In this document: positions 9,346 to 17,908 of the stretch, one piece after another
How positions within the stretch are numbered: position 1 is the first letter of the stretch
How the letters are laid out: each line of letters opens with the position of its first letter
NCBI GenBank assembly: GCA_040391785.1
Contig: JBEBXH010000024.1
Coordinates: forward strand, 1 to 64,000
Direction: 5' to 3'
Length of the DNA: 64,000 nucleotides
Source: UBA5239 sp040391785
GTDB taxonomy: Bacteria > Verrucomicrobiota > Lentisphaeria > Victivallales > Victivallaceae
Made by a program: the position numbers and the translations under genes
The notes under the pieces: generated by a model
What the model was told of the DNA's origin: nothing
Database searches by the model: none
The model's input: the letters and a program-made list of their open reading frames with translations, nothing else

Positions 9346-10174
9346 AACTTTTCTCCAGATATTCCCAGGAACGCTCCTTGTCGCGCATGCTGTATTCCAG
9401 GGTGATGATATCGACAATGGCAAACTGCGCCGAGCGCGAGGTCATCGCACCCAGCCGGATCGGATGCTCGTTTTTGGAATTGCACAGAAACACATGATCG
9501 GCCAGCCCGGCAATACCGCCTGAAGCTGCGGACGTGACCGCCGCGACCGGAATGCCTTTGCCATGGGCTTTTTTCGCCAGTTTCACAATCTGCTCCGTGG
9601 TGCCGGAGCTGGAAAACAGAATCAGCATGTCATCCGGCCCCAGATATCCGACAAAGGTTTTCCACAGCTCATGATCCGCAAAACAGAGGCAATTCACGCC
9701 CAGCCTCGACAGTTTGACATGCAAATCGGAGGCCGCCAGCTGCGAGGTCCCTGCCCCGGCAACCATCACCTTCGACGCCTTGCCCAGCCGATCGATAAAA
9801 TGATCCAGCTGCTCTTCCTTAATATTGTTCAGCGTCTCCCGGACCGACTCCGCATGCAGCATAGCCAGCCGGTGACAAATCTGCTTGAATTTACCCCCTT
9901 CCCGCTCGTCATTGCCGGTGAAGTCCTGCCAGACCGCATTCGACTCGCGCGCCACTGCGATTTTCAGTTCGGCATAACCCGAATAATTCAACTGTTGGGC
10001 GAAACGGACAATCGTAGTCTGTTCACACTCGCAAACCGCCGCAAATTCCGCCACACTTTTGTCTAGAATCTGCATCGGGGAATTCAGTAATATATCCGCG
10101 ATTTTGCGTTTTTTCCGGCCCAGGCTCTCATAATGATCCCGGATCGCCTGCTGATAACTCACTTTGATCGACAT
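9332..10174 (-). CDS. RpiR/MurR-family regulator (HTH plus SIS domain)
   Basis: The N-terminal 80 residues form an RpiR-type helix-turn-helix (SLGRKKRKIADILL, SVAEFAAVCECEQTTIVRFA, LNYSGYAELK). The C-terminal half is a SIS sugar-phosphate domain (KVMVAGAGTSQLAASDL, LILFSSSGTTEQIVKLAKKA). Such regulators sense sugar phosphates; E. coli MurR senses MurNAc-6-phosphate. The Met at 10174 is chosen because a GGAG lies six bases upstream; two further upstream Met codons (10180, 10186) have no such signal. It is the first gene of its own amino-sugar operon, so autoregulation is likely, and two near-identical 18-bp sites bracket its promoter (10187-10265). Confidence 0.9.
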   Translation of the reverse strand: MSIKVSYQQAIRDHYESLGRKKRKIADILLNSPMQILDKSVAEFAAVCECEQTTIVRFAQQLNYSGYAELKIAVARESNAVWQDFTGNDEREGGKFKQICHRLAMLHAESVRETLNNIKEEQLDHFIDRLGKASKVMVAGAGTSQLAASDLHVKLSRLGVNCLCFADHELWKTFVGYLGPDDMLILFSSSGTTEQIVKLAKKAHGKGIPVAAVTSAASGGIAGLADHVFLCNSKNEHPIRLGAMTSRSAQFAIVDIITLEYSMRDKERSWEYLEKSYDGI

Positions 10175-10186
10175 ACACATCTCCAT

Positions 10187-10204
10187 AAAGCATCAAAATT
10201 GCTT
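10187..10204 (-). promoter_or_regulatory. Operator candidate, downstream copy
   Basis: AAAGCATCAAAATTGCTT, an imperfect dyad (AAGCA/TGCTT arms). It matches the copy at 10248-10265 at 17 of 18 positions. It lies just downstream of the predicted transcription start of the RpiR operon, a typical repressor position. Confidence 0.65.
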
Positions 10205-10214
10205 ATATATAGAA

Positions 10215-10242
10215 ATTATATCTCTTTTTTTAATAAAATCAA
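10215..10242 (-). promoter_or_regulatory. Promoter of the RpiR amino-sugar operon
   Basis: On the minus strand TTGATT (10242-10237), a 16-base spacer and TATAAT (10220-10215) form a near-consensus sigma-70-type promoter. It sits between the two 18-bp operator candidates. Confidence 0.6.
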
Positions 10243-10247
10243 GATGC

Positions 10248-10265
10248 AAAGCATTAAAATTGCTT
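10248..10265 (-). promoter_or_regulatory. Operator candidate, upstream copy
   Basis: AAAGCATTAAAATTGCTT with one mismatch to the copy at 10187-10204; the two starts are 61 bp apart, close to six helical turns. It lies immediately upstream of the -35 element, so two bound repressors could bracket the promoter or loop the DNA. Confidence 0.65.
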
Positions 10266-10275
10266 TTTATTATGC

Positions 10276-10317
10276 AAAAAAATTCCCGGCTTCTCCGACA
10301 CCACCGGAGCCCGGGAA
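10276..10317 (-). terminator. Terminator of the Gfo/Idh/MocA gene
   Basis: On the minus strand a GC-rich stem (TTCCCGGGCTCCGG paired imperfectly with the CGGAGAAGCCGGGAA arm) is followed by a run of T residues (10282-10276). It lies 25 bases after the oxidoreductase stop codon. Confidence 0.75.
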
Positions 10318-10341
10318 AATCGCTTCAGCGTCGATTGGGAA

Positions 10342-11556
10342 TCAAACAAAGCTGATGTAGTTGCGGGCATCGTAGCGGAAACGCAGCTGCCGGGCCTCCG
10401 CTGCCGAAATGTCGGCGGCGATGCATACGGCATTGCTCAAATACCCTGCATAAGCGTCCTGATCGGGGCGGTAGGCGGTGTCGCGCATCATCCGCAACAA
10501 TTCGAGCGCGTGGTTTTCGTCGCCGCCGTTGTGGCCGACGCCGGAAACCGTCAGTTCGTGGCGCTCCGCCCTGCCCTCGGCATTGCGGTAAACCCACAAC
10601 TCGCTGTCGTCGATATTCCCCCAGATACGCCCACGGGTACCCACCGCGTGGAAATTGCGCCCGGCCCGCGGCCCGGAACAGTTGAAACTGAGCATGAAAT
10701 TGGCGATAGCGCCATTGGCGTACTGGATGCTGACGCTCTGGTTATCGGCCACATCTTTATCGATGTTATAAATGCACAAATCATTGCCTTCACGGACGAA
10801 ATTCTGAAGAATTTCATCGCCGGCATTCGGGTTGAATTCCGGTTTGTCGTTATATTTGCATTTGTCATGCAGACAATCTTTGCATGCCGCCGGAAACAGC
10901 GGATTCGGACGAAAAAGCAAGCTCCCGCCAAACGAGCTCACCGCCGTCGGCCGGCTGCCGATCAGCCAGTTCAGGAGATCGATGTCGTGGCTGGATTTCT
11001 CCATCATGCTGCCGCCGGAGTATTTGACATAGCGCCGCCAGGGGCTGCGGGAGATGATCGAAGTAACGCCATAACTGCCCAGTTCATCGGCCTGCACGGT
11101 AAGGATGCGGCCGATGGTATCGGCCTCGATCAGTTCATGGATTTTGCGGTAAAAGGGCGTGGAACGCAGCACAAAACCGATCAGAATCCGCCCGTTATTG
11201 GTATCGACCGCATCGAGGATCGCCTCGCTGTCGCCCATGGTGGTGGTCATCGGTTTTTCCAGGGCGACGGGGATACCGCGCTCGAGAAACGGCACCGCCG
11301 ACTCCCGGTGCAAATAATTCGGGGTGGCAACCACCACACCGTCCAGATCCGGATGCCGCTCATAAAGCTCACGCCAATCCGAGTACAAAACGGGCTTCCG
11401 CCCGGCCAGGCCGGTCATATGCAGCATGGTCTGCTGATTCTGCCCGCAGGGATCGGCAATGGCGGTGACTTCGATTTCTTCGCTTTTCGCATAGGCACGG
11501 CCATAGCAAACGCTGCGGCCACCGTTTCCAATGATTCCAACTTTGTATTTTTTCAT
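10342..11556 (-). CDS. Gfo/Idh/MocA-family NAD(P)-dependent oxidoreductase
   Basis: A 404-residue oxidoreductase. The N-terminal Rossmann fold starts with KVGIIGNGGRSVCYGRAYAK (residues 4-23), and the family marker VALEKPMTTTMGDSEA is near residue 97, where the EKP lysine contacts the cofactor. The C-terminal domain contains GGSMMEKSSHDIDLLNWLIG, with the usual His/Asp pair. A cluster of four cysteines (AACKDCLHDKCKY near residue 227) is unusual and could bind a metal. Members of this family oxidise or epimerise sugars and cyclitols. It is divergent from an AraC regulator and near a sodium symporter, which suggests uptake and oxidation of a sugar-like substrate. Confidence 0.88.
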   Translation of the reverse strand: MKKYKVGIIGNGGRSVCYGRAYAKSEEIEVTAIADPCGQNQQTMLHMTGLAGRKPVLYSDWRELYERHPDLDGVVVATPNYLHRESAVPFLERGIPVALEKPMTTTMGDSEAILDAVDTNNGRILIGFVLRSTPFYRKIHELIEADTIGRILTVQADELGSYGVTSIISRSPWRRYVKYSGGSMMEKSSHDIDLLNWLIGSRPTAVSSFGGSLLFRPNPLFPAACKDCLHDKCKYNDKPEFNPNAGDEILQNFVREGNDLCIYNIDKDVADNQSVSIQYANGAIANFMLSFNCSGPRAGRNFHAVGTRGRIWGNIDDSELWVYRNAEGRAERHELTVSGVGHNGGDENHALELLRMMRDTAYRPDQDAYAGYLSNAVCIAADISAAEARQLRFRYDARNYISFV

Positions 11557-11576
11557 TTTATGTTCCGTATTTCGGG

Positions 11577-11605
11577 TTGCAATTTTTCAGCCTATATATT
11601 ATAAT
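11577..11605 (+). promoter_or_regulatory. Promoter of the AraC-family regulator gene
   Basis: TTGCAA (11577-11582), a 17-base spacer and a perfect TATAAT (11600-11605), about 47 bases before the ATG at 11652. The AT-rich region also faces the divergent oxidoreductase gene. Confidence 0.55.
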
Positions 11606-11651
11606 ATAATCGTAAAATAAAAATTGAACATGTATATTATCACCATCGATC

Positions 11652-12506
11652 ATGTCAAAAATAATCAATGTCGAATACGATGAATTGCGCCAATGCCGGG
11701 TTTACCGTTCAAACCCGGTACTGCAGCCGTTTCACCGGGAATATGGACTGTGGATATTTTTCGCTTACCGGAGCGACGGTTCCCGGATCCGTCATTATCA
11801 GGAACCGGACCCGCGCTATTTCTGTTTCTATAACATCAGCTACCTGATCAAGGGCAAAGGCTGGTACTGGACGCCTGAGCACGGGCGGCGCGAATACGGC
11901 CCCGGAGAAGCGGTGACGCTGATGCCCGGAGTGATTCACGATTACAATGGCGACGATGATTTTGAGGAAGATTTCATCTGTTTCGCCGGGCCGCTGGCCG
12001 ATCACCTGGCCCGCAGCGGAATTATCCAGCCCGGAATCGTCGAGGCCGGAACAACCCGGCTGCTGGTGCCGATTATCGAGGCAGCCACCGACCCCAGCCG
12101 CGATTCGCAAATCCGGGCCAATCTGGCGCTGCAGAATCTGCTGGTGCAATTCTATTTCACCCGGCAGCAGCAAACGGAAAATCCGCACCACAGCGCGCTG
12201 GAAACACTAATCGCCCACCTCACCCGGCACCCGGAAAAATGGTGGACGGTGGAGGAAATGGCCGCCATGGTCAAGCTGAGCGTGAACCAGTTCATCCGGA
12301 TTTTCGCCGCCCACACCGGGCTCACGCCCAAAAAATACCTCGACGAACTGAAAATCAAGCACGCGGCCGAAGCCCTGCGCAACCCCCACCGCACGGTCGG
12401 GCAAGTCGCCGAATACTTCGGTTATCGCGACCAGTTCCACTTTAGCAAACGTTTCAAAAAATTGACTGGAATGTCGCCCGCCGAATACCGGCGCCAAACC
12501 CTGTAA
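11652..12506 (+). CDS. AraC-family transcriptional regulator
   Basis: A 284-residue regulator with an N-terminal cupin-like sensing domain (residues about 40-140; LIKGKGWYWTPEHGRREYGPGE and GVIHDYNG pattern split by variable loops) and a C-terminal double HTH (residues 195-284): TVEEMAAMVKLSVNQFIRIF, then TVGQVAEYFGYRDQFHFSKR and LTGMSPAEYRR. Carbohydrate-sensing AraC proteins of this type usually activate a neighbouring catabolic gene. It is transcribed away from the Gfo/Idh/MocA gene and converges with the symporter gene, so both are likely targets. The inducer is unknown. Confidence 0.9.
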   Translation: MSKIINVEYDELRQCRVYRSNPVLQPFHREYGLWIFFAYRSDGSRIRHYQEPDPRYFCFYNISYLIKGKGWYWTPEHGRREYGPGEAVTLMPGVIHDYNGDDDFEEDFICFAGPLADHLARSGIIQPGIVEAGTTRLLVPIIEAATDPSRDSQIRANLALQNLLVQFYFTRQQQTENPHHSALETLIAHLTRHPEKWWTVEEMAAMVKLSVNQFIRIFAAHTGLTPKKYLDELKIKHAAEALRNPHRTVGQVAEYFGYRDQFHFSKRFKKLTGMSPAEYRRQTL

Positions 12507-12513
12507 TGATCCA

Positions 12514-12555
12514 TAAAAAATGCTCAAACGTCATCAAACGCTTGAGCATTTTCCA
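12514..12555. terminator. Bidirectional terminator
   Basis: The arms AAAATGCTCAAACG (12517-12530) and CGCTTGAGCATTTT (12539-12552) form a long stem with one mismatch and an 8-base loop. T runs follow on both strands, stronger on the minus strand. It serves the convergent araC-type and symporter genes. Confidence 0.85.
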
Positions 12556-12579
12556 GTAAAAAGCTACCGTCAATAACGG

Positions 12580-14598
12580 TTATTGCTTGTCGGTCTCGTC
12601 TTCTTCTGCGTCCGCCCGGACGAAACCGTCGTCCTTGTCGTCAACACGTTCCGCACGCAGGTCCTTGAGCAGCCGGAGCGCGTCGCGAATACCGCCGGCG
12701 GTAATCCAGACCGTACAGACCGTTCCCAGCAGAATGGCGAACGGAATCAATTTCCACCACCAGAGCTCGATCCAGAATTCAGTGGAGAGTCCGATGGTCA
12801 GGGCCAGAGCACTCACGATCAGGAAAATGAACCACCACCCCATGGACCAGGTGGCTGTGGCATAAGCGATAAAACGGTCGAAACGGGAGAAATTGCTGTT
12901 AATACCGAGGAGCCTGCGAAAACTGAATTTTTCATGAACCTTGTCGAACGGCAAAGCGTCCTTGTCAGCGTATTTGCCGCGATGGAACAATTTGTCCATG
13001 TTATGAGAATGCCTCGGTCCGAGCAGCGATACCAGGATATAGCTGAAGATGGAAGCCACCATCGTGAAAAAGTAAATATACTGTCCATTGATCGGGAATT
13101 TGGTCATGTGAGTAGACAGCCAGTTGAAGTTGGGATACATTTCATGCAGCAAGGGGGCAACCCAGGGAGCCCAAACCTGCTGCAGAATAATCCCCCCAAG
13201 GCCGATGGTAGTTCCCACCAGCATGGCGGTCCACGCCGCCGGCGTACTGCCGCGTTTCCAATAGAGACCGCCGATGATAACCGCCCCGGCACCACCGAGG
13301 TAAATAGCCCCTGTTATCGAGAAATACATTAGAATAAAGTCTTTCAATGGAAACAGCATGCTGAAGGTAAAACCGAAAATGGCTATACCGATGATCCCGC
13401 AGCGGAGAATAAACATATGGGCTTTGGGTTCAAAGGGTTTCTTGCGGAGCGGCATGATCACGTCCTGAATCAGGATACAGCCCCAGGCATGAATATAGGT
13501 GTCGTCGCAACTGATCGCGCAGGCGATTACCACCACGGCGAACAGCCCGAGGATACCCACCGGAAGCCAGTTGGCCAGGAACAGCGGCACCGTCATCTGG
13601 CTCTGAATGGCGGGGTCGGCAATCGCGGCGATCTGCTCTTTGGCCGGTGCCATGGCAGTAGCGAATTTCTGGGAATGGAAAGCGGCATAGGCGCAAATCG
13701 GAATCAACACCATGCAAAGACCCGAGGCGAAACCGCGCCAGCTTCCGATAATACCGGCCATCACGGCTTCGTGAGGCGTCCTGGCGGCCGAATTATACCC
13801 GGAGTTGCCCTGCCAGGCGCGAACGCCGTAAAGGGTCCCCATCATACCGATCAGGAAGTACCAGATATTGAAGTTTTCCGCCTGGGAAGTTTCAAAAGGA
13901 TTGAGCAGTGACTGATTGGCGGGCGCAATTTTCAGGCCATCGATAATGTCAGTCCAGCCGAAGGTGGCAAGCAGATAGAACATGATCACCAGGAAGATGA
14001 CCAGCAGCAGCATCCCCTGAAAAAAGTCGGTCAGCATGATACTGATCTGGCCGCCGGAACAGGCGATATATACGGCGATACTCAGATAAGCGATCATGAC
14101 CAGCGGGAAAGTGGATATATTGAAACCCCATAGCTCAAACGTCTGAGGCAAACCGAAGAAATAAATGATAAACCGCGACGTCACGGCGGGAAAGATACCA
14201 TAGTTCAGAATCCCGGATGTCCAACATAGAAGCCCGGAGAAGAAGCGGAAACTCCGGCTGTAGCGCATTTCAAAAAACTGCGCCAGCGTCAACGCCCGGG
14301 TTTCCCGGAAGCGGTAGACGACGAAACCGGTCAACGCGATCAGCAACCCCAGTGGAGCGGCCATCATGCCCCACCATTGCGCCGGCAAGCCGTTGCTGTA
14401 AGTCATTTCCCAGGAGGCGACCAGCGAAATCGCACCGCCGAATCCAGAGGACACCGTCAGAAGATACCGGCCCGCGAGCCGGTTGGCCGCCAGAAAGTCG
14501 CTGACACTTCGATTGTAGCGCTTCGAAAAAACCGTCAGGCCGATCAGTGCCCCCAACACCAACACAATAATGCTCCAGTCAATCCAGTGCAAATTCAT
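12580..14598 (-). CDS. Sodium:solute symporter (SSS family)
   Basis: A 672-residue inner-membrane protein with many hydrophobic helices, beginning NLHWIDWSIIVLVLGALIG. The N-terminal half holds SVSDFLAANRLAGRYLLTVS and GAISLVASWEMTYSNG, typical of the SSS fold that couples solute uptake to sodium. The C-terminus is a charged tail (RVDDKDDGFVRADAEEDE). The start at 14598 is chosen because GGAG lies eight bases upstream; the frame opens earlier but lacks a signal. It is longer than ordinary sugar symporters of about 500-550 residues because of the extended C-terminal helices. With the adjacent oxidoreductase it probably imports a sugar, cyclitol or sugar acid. Confidence 0.88.
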   Translation of the reverse strand: MNLHWIDWSIIVLVLGALIGLTVFSKRYNRSVSDFLAANRLAGRYLLTVSSGFGGAISLVASWEMTYSNGLPAQWWGMMAAPLGLLIALTGFVVYRFRETRALTLAQFFEMRYSRSFRFFSGLLCWTSGILNYGIFPAVTSRFIIYFFGLPQTFELWGFNISTFPLVMIAYLSIAVYIACSGGQISIMLTDFFQGMLLLVIFLVIMFYLLATFGWTDIIDGLKIAPANQSLLNPFETSQAENFNIWYFLIGMMGTLYGVRAWQGNSGYNSAARTPHEAVMAGIIGSWRGFASGLCMVLIPICAYAAFHSQKFATAMAPAKEQIAAIADPAIQSQMTVPLFLANWLPVGILGLFAVVVIACAISCDDTYIHAWGCILIQDVIMPLRKKPFEPKAHMFILRCGIIGIAIFGFTFSMLFPLKDFILMYFSITGAIYLGGAGAVIIGGLYWKRGSTPAAWTAMLVGTTIGLGGIILQQVWAPWVAPLLHEMYPNFNWLSTHMTKFPINGQYIYFFTMVASIFSYILVSLLGPRHSHNMDKLFHRGKYADKDALPFDKVHEKFSFRRLLGINSNFSRFDRFIAYATATWSMGWWFIFLIVSALALTIGLSTEFWIELWWWKLIPFAILLGTVCTVWITAGGIRDALRLLKDLRAERVDDKDDGFVRADAEEDETDKQ

Positions 14599-14878
14599 GC
14601 TATCAACTCCTGTAATTTGGTTAATCCGGATAATATACATGATCTTTCATACTTTCCCAATGAAGCTGATTAAAATCGCATAAACATTTAATAATAAAAT
14701 ATTAATAAAAAATAAACATGAAAAGGACTCGTTAAATTCATGAATATTGGCCCTACCACAGACGGCTCATAGCAATCAATCAGCCTGCAAGTAAAAAAAC
14801 GAACTCCGGTTTGCATTTTCCGGTAATATCCGTTAGTGTATGCAAATATTTGAAACTATTTTCCGAGGAGACACCATT

Positions 14879-15412
14879 ATGGCTCAACTTAAACTGGTGA
14901 GGCCGGACCGGTCGCACGAGCAACAGATCAATGAATTATACGCGGAATTTCTCGCCGCCGGCGAAACCGCCATACCCGGCGGCGGCAATGAACTGGGTAA
15001 TTTCGCCAGTTATACCGAATGGCTGGAAACGATGGAAAAGCAACAGCATGAGGGAACCGTGGCCCCCGGCCTGGTTCCGGCGACCCGGTTTTTCGGCGTC
15101 CGTGAGAGCGACGGCAAAATCGTCGGGCTCATCGTCGTCCGTCACTACCTGAATGATGTCCTGCGCCAATACGGCGGCCATATCGGCTACAGCATTCGCC
15201 CCTCCGAACGGCGCAAAGGGTATGCCGGTGAAATGCTGCGCCTGGTCTTCGATTTCTGCCGCGAGCTCGGCCTCGACCAAATCATGATTTCCTGCAAAAG
15301 CGAGAACGAAGCCTCCCGCCGGACCATCCTCGGCGCCGGCGGCAAGCTCGAACGCGAGTTCATGCATCCGGACGGCTACCTCGCGCAATGTTACTGGATC
15401 AAATTACCCTGA
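14879..15412 (+). CDS. GNAT-family N-acetyltransferase
   Basis: A 177-residue acetyltransferase. The acetyl-CoA-binding motif is SIRPSERRKGYAGEMLRLVF (a Q/R-x-x-G-x-G/A variant) near residue 111, after the GHIGYSI strand; ILGAGGKLERE and a C-terminal QCYWI complete the fold. The start at 14879 follows AGGAG by eight bases. A weak promoter (TTGCAT at 14811, 17 bases, TAGTGT) lies upstream; the 280 bases back to the symporter gene hold no other gene. Its stop TGA shares a base with the next ATG, so it is co-translated with two nucleotidyltransferase genes. The acceptor is unknown. Confidence 0.85.
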   Translation: MAQLKLVRPDRSHEQQINELYAEFLAAGETAIPGGGNELGNFASYTEWLETMEKQQHEGTVAPGLVPATRFFGVRESDGKIVGLIVVRHYLNDVLRQYGGHIGYSIRPSERRKGYAGEMLRLVFDFCRELGLDQIMISCKSENEASRRTILGAGGKLEREFMHPDGYLAQCYWIKLP

Positions 15413-16512
15413 TGAATAACGAACCGATTACATTTAAAACGCTCCACTCCCCGGAATGCAATCGCGTGATTTTCCGCGGCGTCTGGGGCAGCCACGCTTA
15501 TGGGACATCCACCCCGGAAAGCGACCGCGACATGATCGGGGTGTTTGTACTGGAGAAAAAGCAATACCTTGCATTGGAGACGCCTCCGATCCAAGTGGCC
15601 GACGAACATAGCGACATCCGTTATTATTCGCTGCGCAACTACTGTGAACTGGCGGCCAGAGCCAATCCGAATATCCTTGATTCGCTGTTCCTGCCGGAAG
15701 ACTGCCGGATGACCGTCACCCCCTACTGGCAGACTCTGTCGGCAAACCGTTCATTATTCGTCTCGAAGCTGGCCGCCCGTACCTATTGCGATTACGCGCT
15801 GGCTCAGATCAAGAAGGCCAAAGGCTGCAATAAGCGCGTCCGCAACCCGATGCCGGAGGAACCGCCGCAAGCCGAAGACTTCTGCCGCTTTATTCCGCCT
15901 CACACCGGCGGCATGCCGGGGCGTCCCGTATCGCTGCAGGATGCGGGAATCGATCTTGCCCGCTGCCACGCGGCGGCGGTCGAATACAGCTCGGAACTTT
16001 TCCGACTCTATGACTACGGCGTGTCAGCCCGGGGCGTTTTTCGCAACGGAAACCTCTGCATGGAAAGTATTCCGAAAGAGGACGAAAACACGCGCTTTCT
16101 CGGACTGCTGATCTTCAACCGCCATGCCTTTGAGCAGGCCAAGGTGAAGCATCACCAGTATTGGGACTGGAAATGCAACCGCAACGAAGCGCGCTGGCGC
16201 TCCGAAGAAACCGGCGAGCTGGATTATAATGCCAAAAACCTGATGCACACCTTCCGTTTGCTGTATTCCGGGTTGAATATCATGCGGCACGGCGAACCGC
16301 TGGTCCGGGTCGGCGCCACCATGCGCGACGAACTGCTGGTCATCCGCAACGGAAAATTCGACTACGAAGAGCTGGTTACCCGGGCGGAGCTTCTGGCTCA
16401 GGAACTCGACTCGCTGAAAAAACACTCCCCTCTTCCGGAACAGGCCGATCCCGAGCGGGTCGATCAACTGCTGCTGGAAATCACCGAACGATGGGAGGCC
16501 GACCATGCATGA
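15412..16512 (+). CDS. RlaP-like nucleotidyltransferase (first of a tandem pair)
   Basis: A 366-residue DNA-polymerase-beta-superfamily nucleotidyltransferase of the type known as COG3541/RlaP. The active-site motif is GSHAYGTSTPESDRDMIG (near residue 26), which gives the GS and D-x-D metal-binding residues. Further family segments are DIRYYSLRNYCELAARANPN and YNAKNLMHTFRLLY. RlaP proteins are known from comparative genomics as companions of RNA-repair ligases, but no ligase is present here. The ATG at 15412 overlaps the preceding stop and gives the natural N-terminus. It overlaps the second nucleotidyltransferase gene by eight bases. Confidence 0.8.
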   Translation: MNNEPITFKTLHSPECNRVIFRGVWGSHAYGTSTPESDRDMIGVFVLEKKQYLALETPPIQVADEHSDIRYYSLRNYCELAARANPNILDSLFLPEDCRMTVTPYWQTLSANRSLFVSKLAARTYCDYALAQIKKAKGCNKRVRNPMPEEPPQAEDFCRFIPPHTGGMPGRPVSLQDAGIDLARCHAAAVEYSSELFRLYDYGVSARGVFRNGNLCMESIPKEDENTRFLGLLIFNRHAFEQAKVKHHQYWDWKCNRNEARWRSEETGELDYNAKNLMHTFRLLYSGLNIMRHGEPLVRVGATMRDELLVIRNGKFDYEELVTRAELLAQELDSLKKHSPLPEQADPERVDQLLLEITERWEADHA

Positions 16513-17269
16513 CACCATCATAAAAATCTTGCGCCAACTGGAAACCGAGCATGATTGCCGCATCCTTTTCGCGGCGGAATCCGGTAGCCGCGCCTGGGGC
16601 TTCGCCTCGCCCGACAGCGATTACGATGTCCGCGCGATCTACGTCAAACCGCTCGACTGGTATCTGAGCCTCGACGCGAAGCCCAAAGACACTTTCGAAG
16701 CCATGCTGCCGGGCGACCTGGATATTTCCGGCTGGGAACTGCGAAAAACCCTGCGGCTCTTCGGCGGCTGCAATCTGGCGCTCTATGAATGGCTCGGCAG
16801 CCCGATCCAATACGAATCCTGTCAGTCGTTCAATCAGAAACTGAAAGACCTGATCCCCCATTACTTCAATCCGATCAAATCCGTGCATCATTATCTGGCC
16901 ATGAAAGGCAATGCGTTGGAAAATTGCGACGCAGAGAACACCATATCGATCAAGAAACTGTTCTACGCCCTGCGCGGCCTTGGCGCGGCCATCTGGAGCG
17001 CCGAAAACCAGACCATGCCGCCCACCGAATTCGCCAAATTGCTGGAAGCCGATTTATTTCCCGGAGATATTTCCGAAATCATTGCCGGACTTCAAGAGCG
17101 AAAAAAATGTGCGGTCGAAAAAGAGCGGGTCAAACTCCCCGCCCGCCTCTCGCAATTCTTCACTGAAGAAGAATCCCGGCTTCAGGATAAATGCAAACAG
17201 CTACCCATCCCGGACACAGACTGGGCTCCTCTCGAAAACCTATTCAAAAAGACCCTGTCCAATAAATAA
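16505..17269 (+). CDS. RlaP-like nucleotidyltransferase (second of a tandem pair)
   Basis: A 254-residue protein of the same superfamily as its upstream neighbour but shorter. The active-site motif is SGSRAWGFASPDSDYDVRAI (near residue 26), again with GS and D-x-D residues. The segment HHYLAMKGNALEN followed by SIKKLFYALRGLGAAIW is the helical part typical of YcgL/RlaP proteins. The two proteins are related but have different C-terminal halves, so they may act on different nucleic-acid or protein ends or form a heteromer. The gene starts inside the end of the first one, which implies coupled expression. Confidence 0.82.
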   Translation: MHDTIIKILRQLETEHDCRILFAAESGSRAWGFASPDSDYDVRAIYVKPLDWYLSLDAKPKDTFEAMLPGDLDISGWELRKTLRLFGGCNLALYEWLGSPIQYESCQSFNQKLKDLIPHYFNPIKSVHHYLAMKGNALENCDAENTISIKKLFYALRGLGAAIWSAENQTMPPTEFAKLLEADLFPGDISEIIAGLQERKKCAVEKERVKLPARLSQFFTEEESRLQDKCKQLPIPDTDWAPLENLFKKTLSNK

Positions 17270-17280
17270 GGAAAACACGG

Positions 17281-17760
17281 ATGAGCCTCGAATTCAGGAA
17301 AGTGAGCGATTCTCCTCGCGGAATCCTTTTTGCCTTATTATCCGACGCATATTCCTTTGATTGCCGGTGCGCGCAATGCTGGAGCACGGATTGGCAGGAT
17401 TTCGACAATTTTTTCTTTGATAATCCGCATATTGCGGACCGCTGCGGATTTATCACCACGCTCAATGCTGAAGCCATCGGATTTGTGTCCTGGGACCCGC
17501 GCCATCTGCCGGAATACGTGGAAATCGGCCATAATTGCATCGCCTCCAACTACAAAGGCCGCAACTACGGCACAATACAACTTCAGGAAGCGGTCAACCG
17601 AATCTCGCAGCACAGCGCGAACAAGATTATCGTGACCACCAACGATTTACTGGTCCCGGCCCAGCGAATGTATGAACGAGTGGGATTTCAACCAATCCGC
17701 CGCCGGAAGAACAATCACTTCTCCGGCGAATTCATCGATTACGAATTGAACCTCCAATAA
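17281..17760 (+). CDS. GNAT-family N-acetyltransferase
   Basis: A 159-residue GNAT protein. EIGHNCIASNYKGRNYGTIQ (near residue 82) holds the acetyl-CoA-binding GRNYGT loop, and RMYERVGFQPIRRR is the usual C-terminal strand-helix pair. The N-terminal region has three cysteines in CRCAQC, an unusual feature that might bind metal. The gene follows the nucleotidyltransferase pair by 11 bases, so the four genes from 14879 form one transcription unit of GNAT, NTase, NTase, GNAT. The acceptor molecule cannot be predicted. Confidence 0.85.
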   Translation: MSLEFRKVSDSPRGILFALLSDAYSFDCRCAQCWSTDWQDFDNFFFDNPHIADRCGFITTLNAEAIGFVSWDPRHLPEYVEIGHNCIASNYKGRNYGTIQLQEAVNRISQHSANKIIVTTNDLLVPAQRMYERVGFQPIRRRKNNHFSGEFIDYELNLQ

Positions 17761-17908
17761 CCAATCGGCCAAAGAATACAATTCAAAAATTACTCGAAGT
17801 AACGAGATTTATCGATACTTTATTGAATGGAGAAACGGTATTTTCTCAATCGTGTTGATTTAAAACCTGAAAGAACTCATTTCAACGATCTTTCCCTCAT
17901 CACGGCAC

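Noticed and set aside
10510..11604. A 364-codon open frame on the plus strand
   Set aside because: Antisense to the Gfo/Idh/MocA gene, whose Rossmann and EKP motifs are unambiguous.
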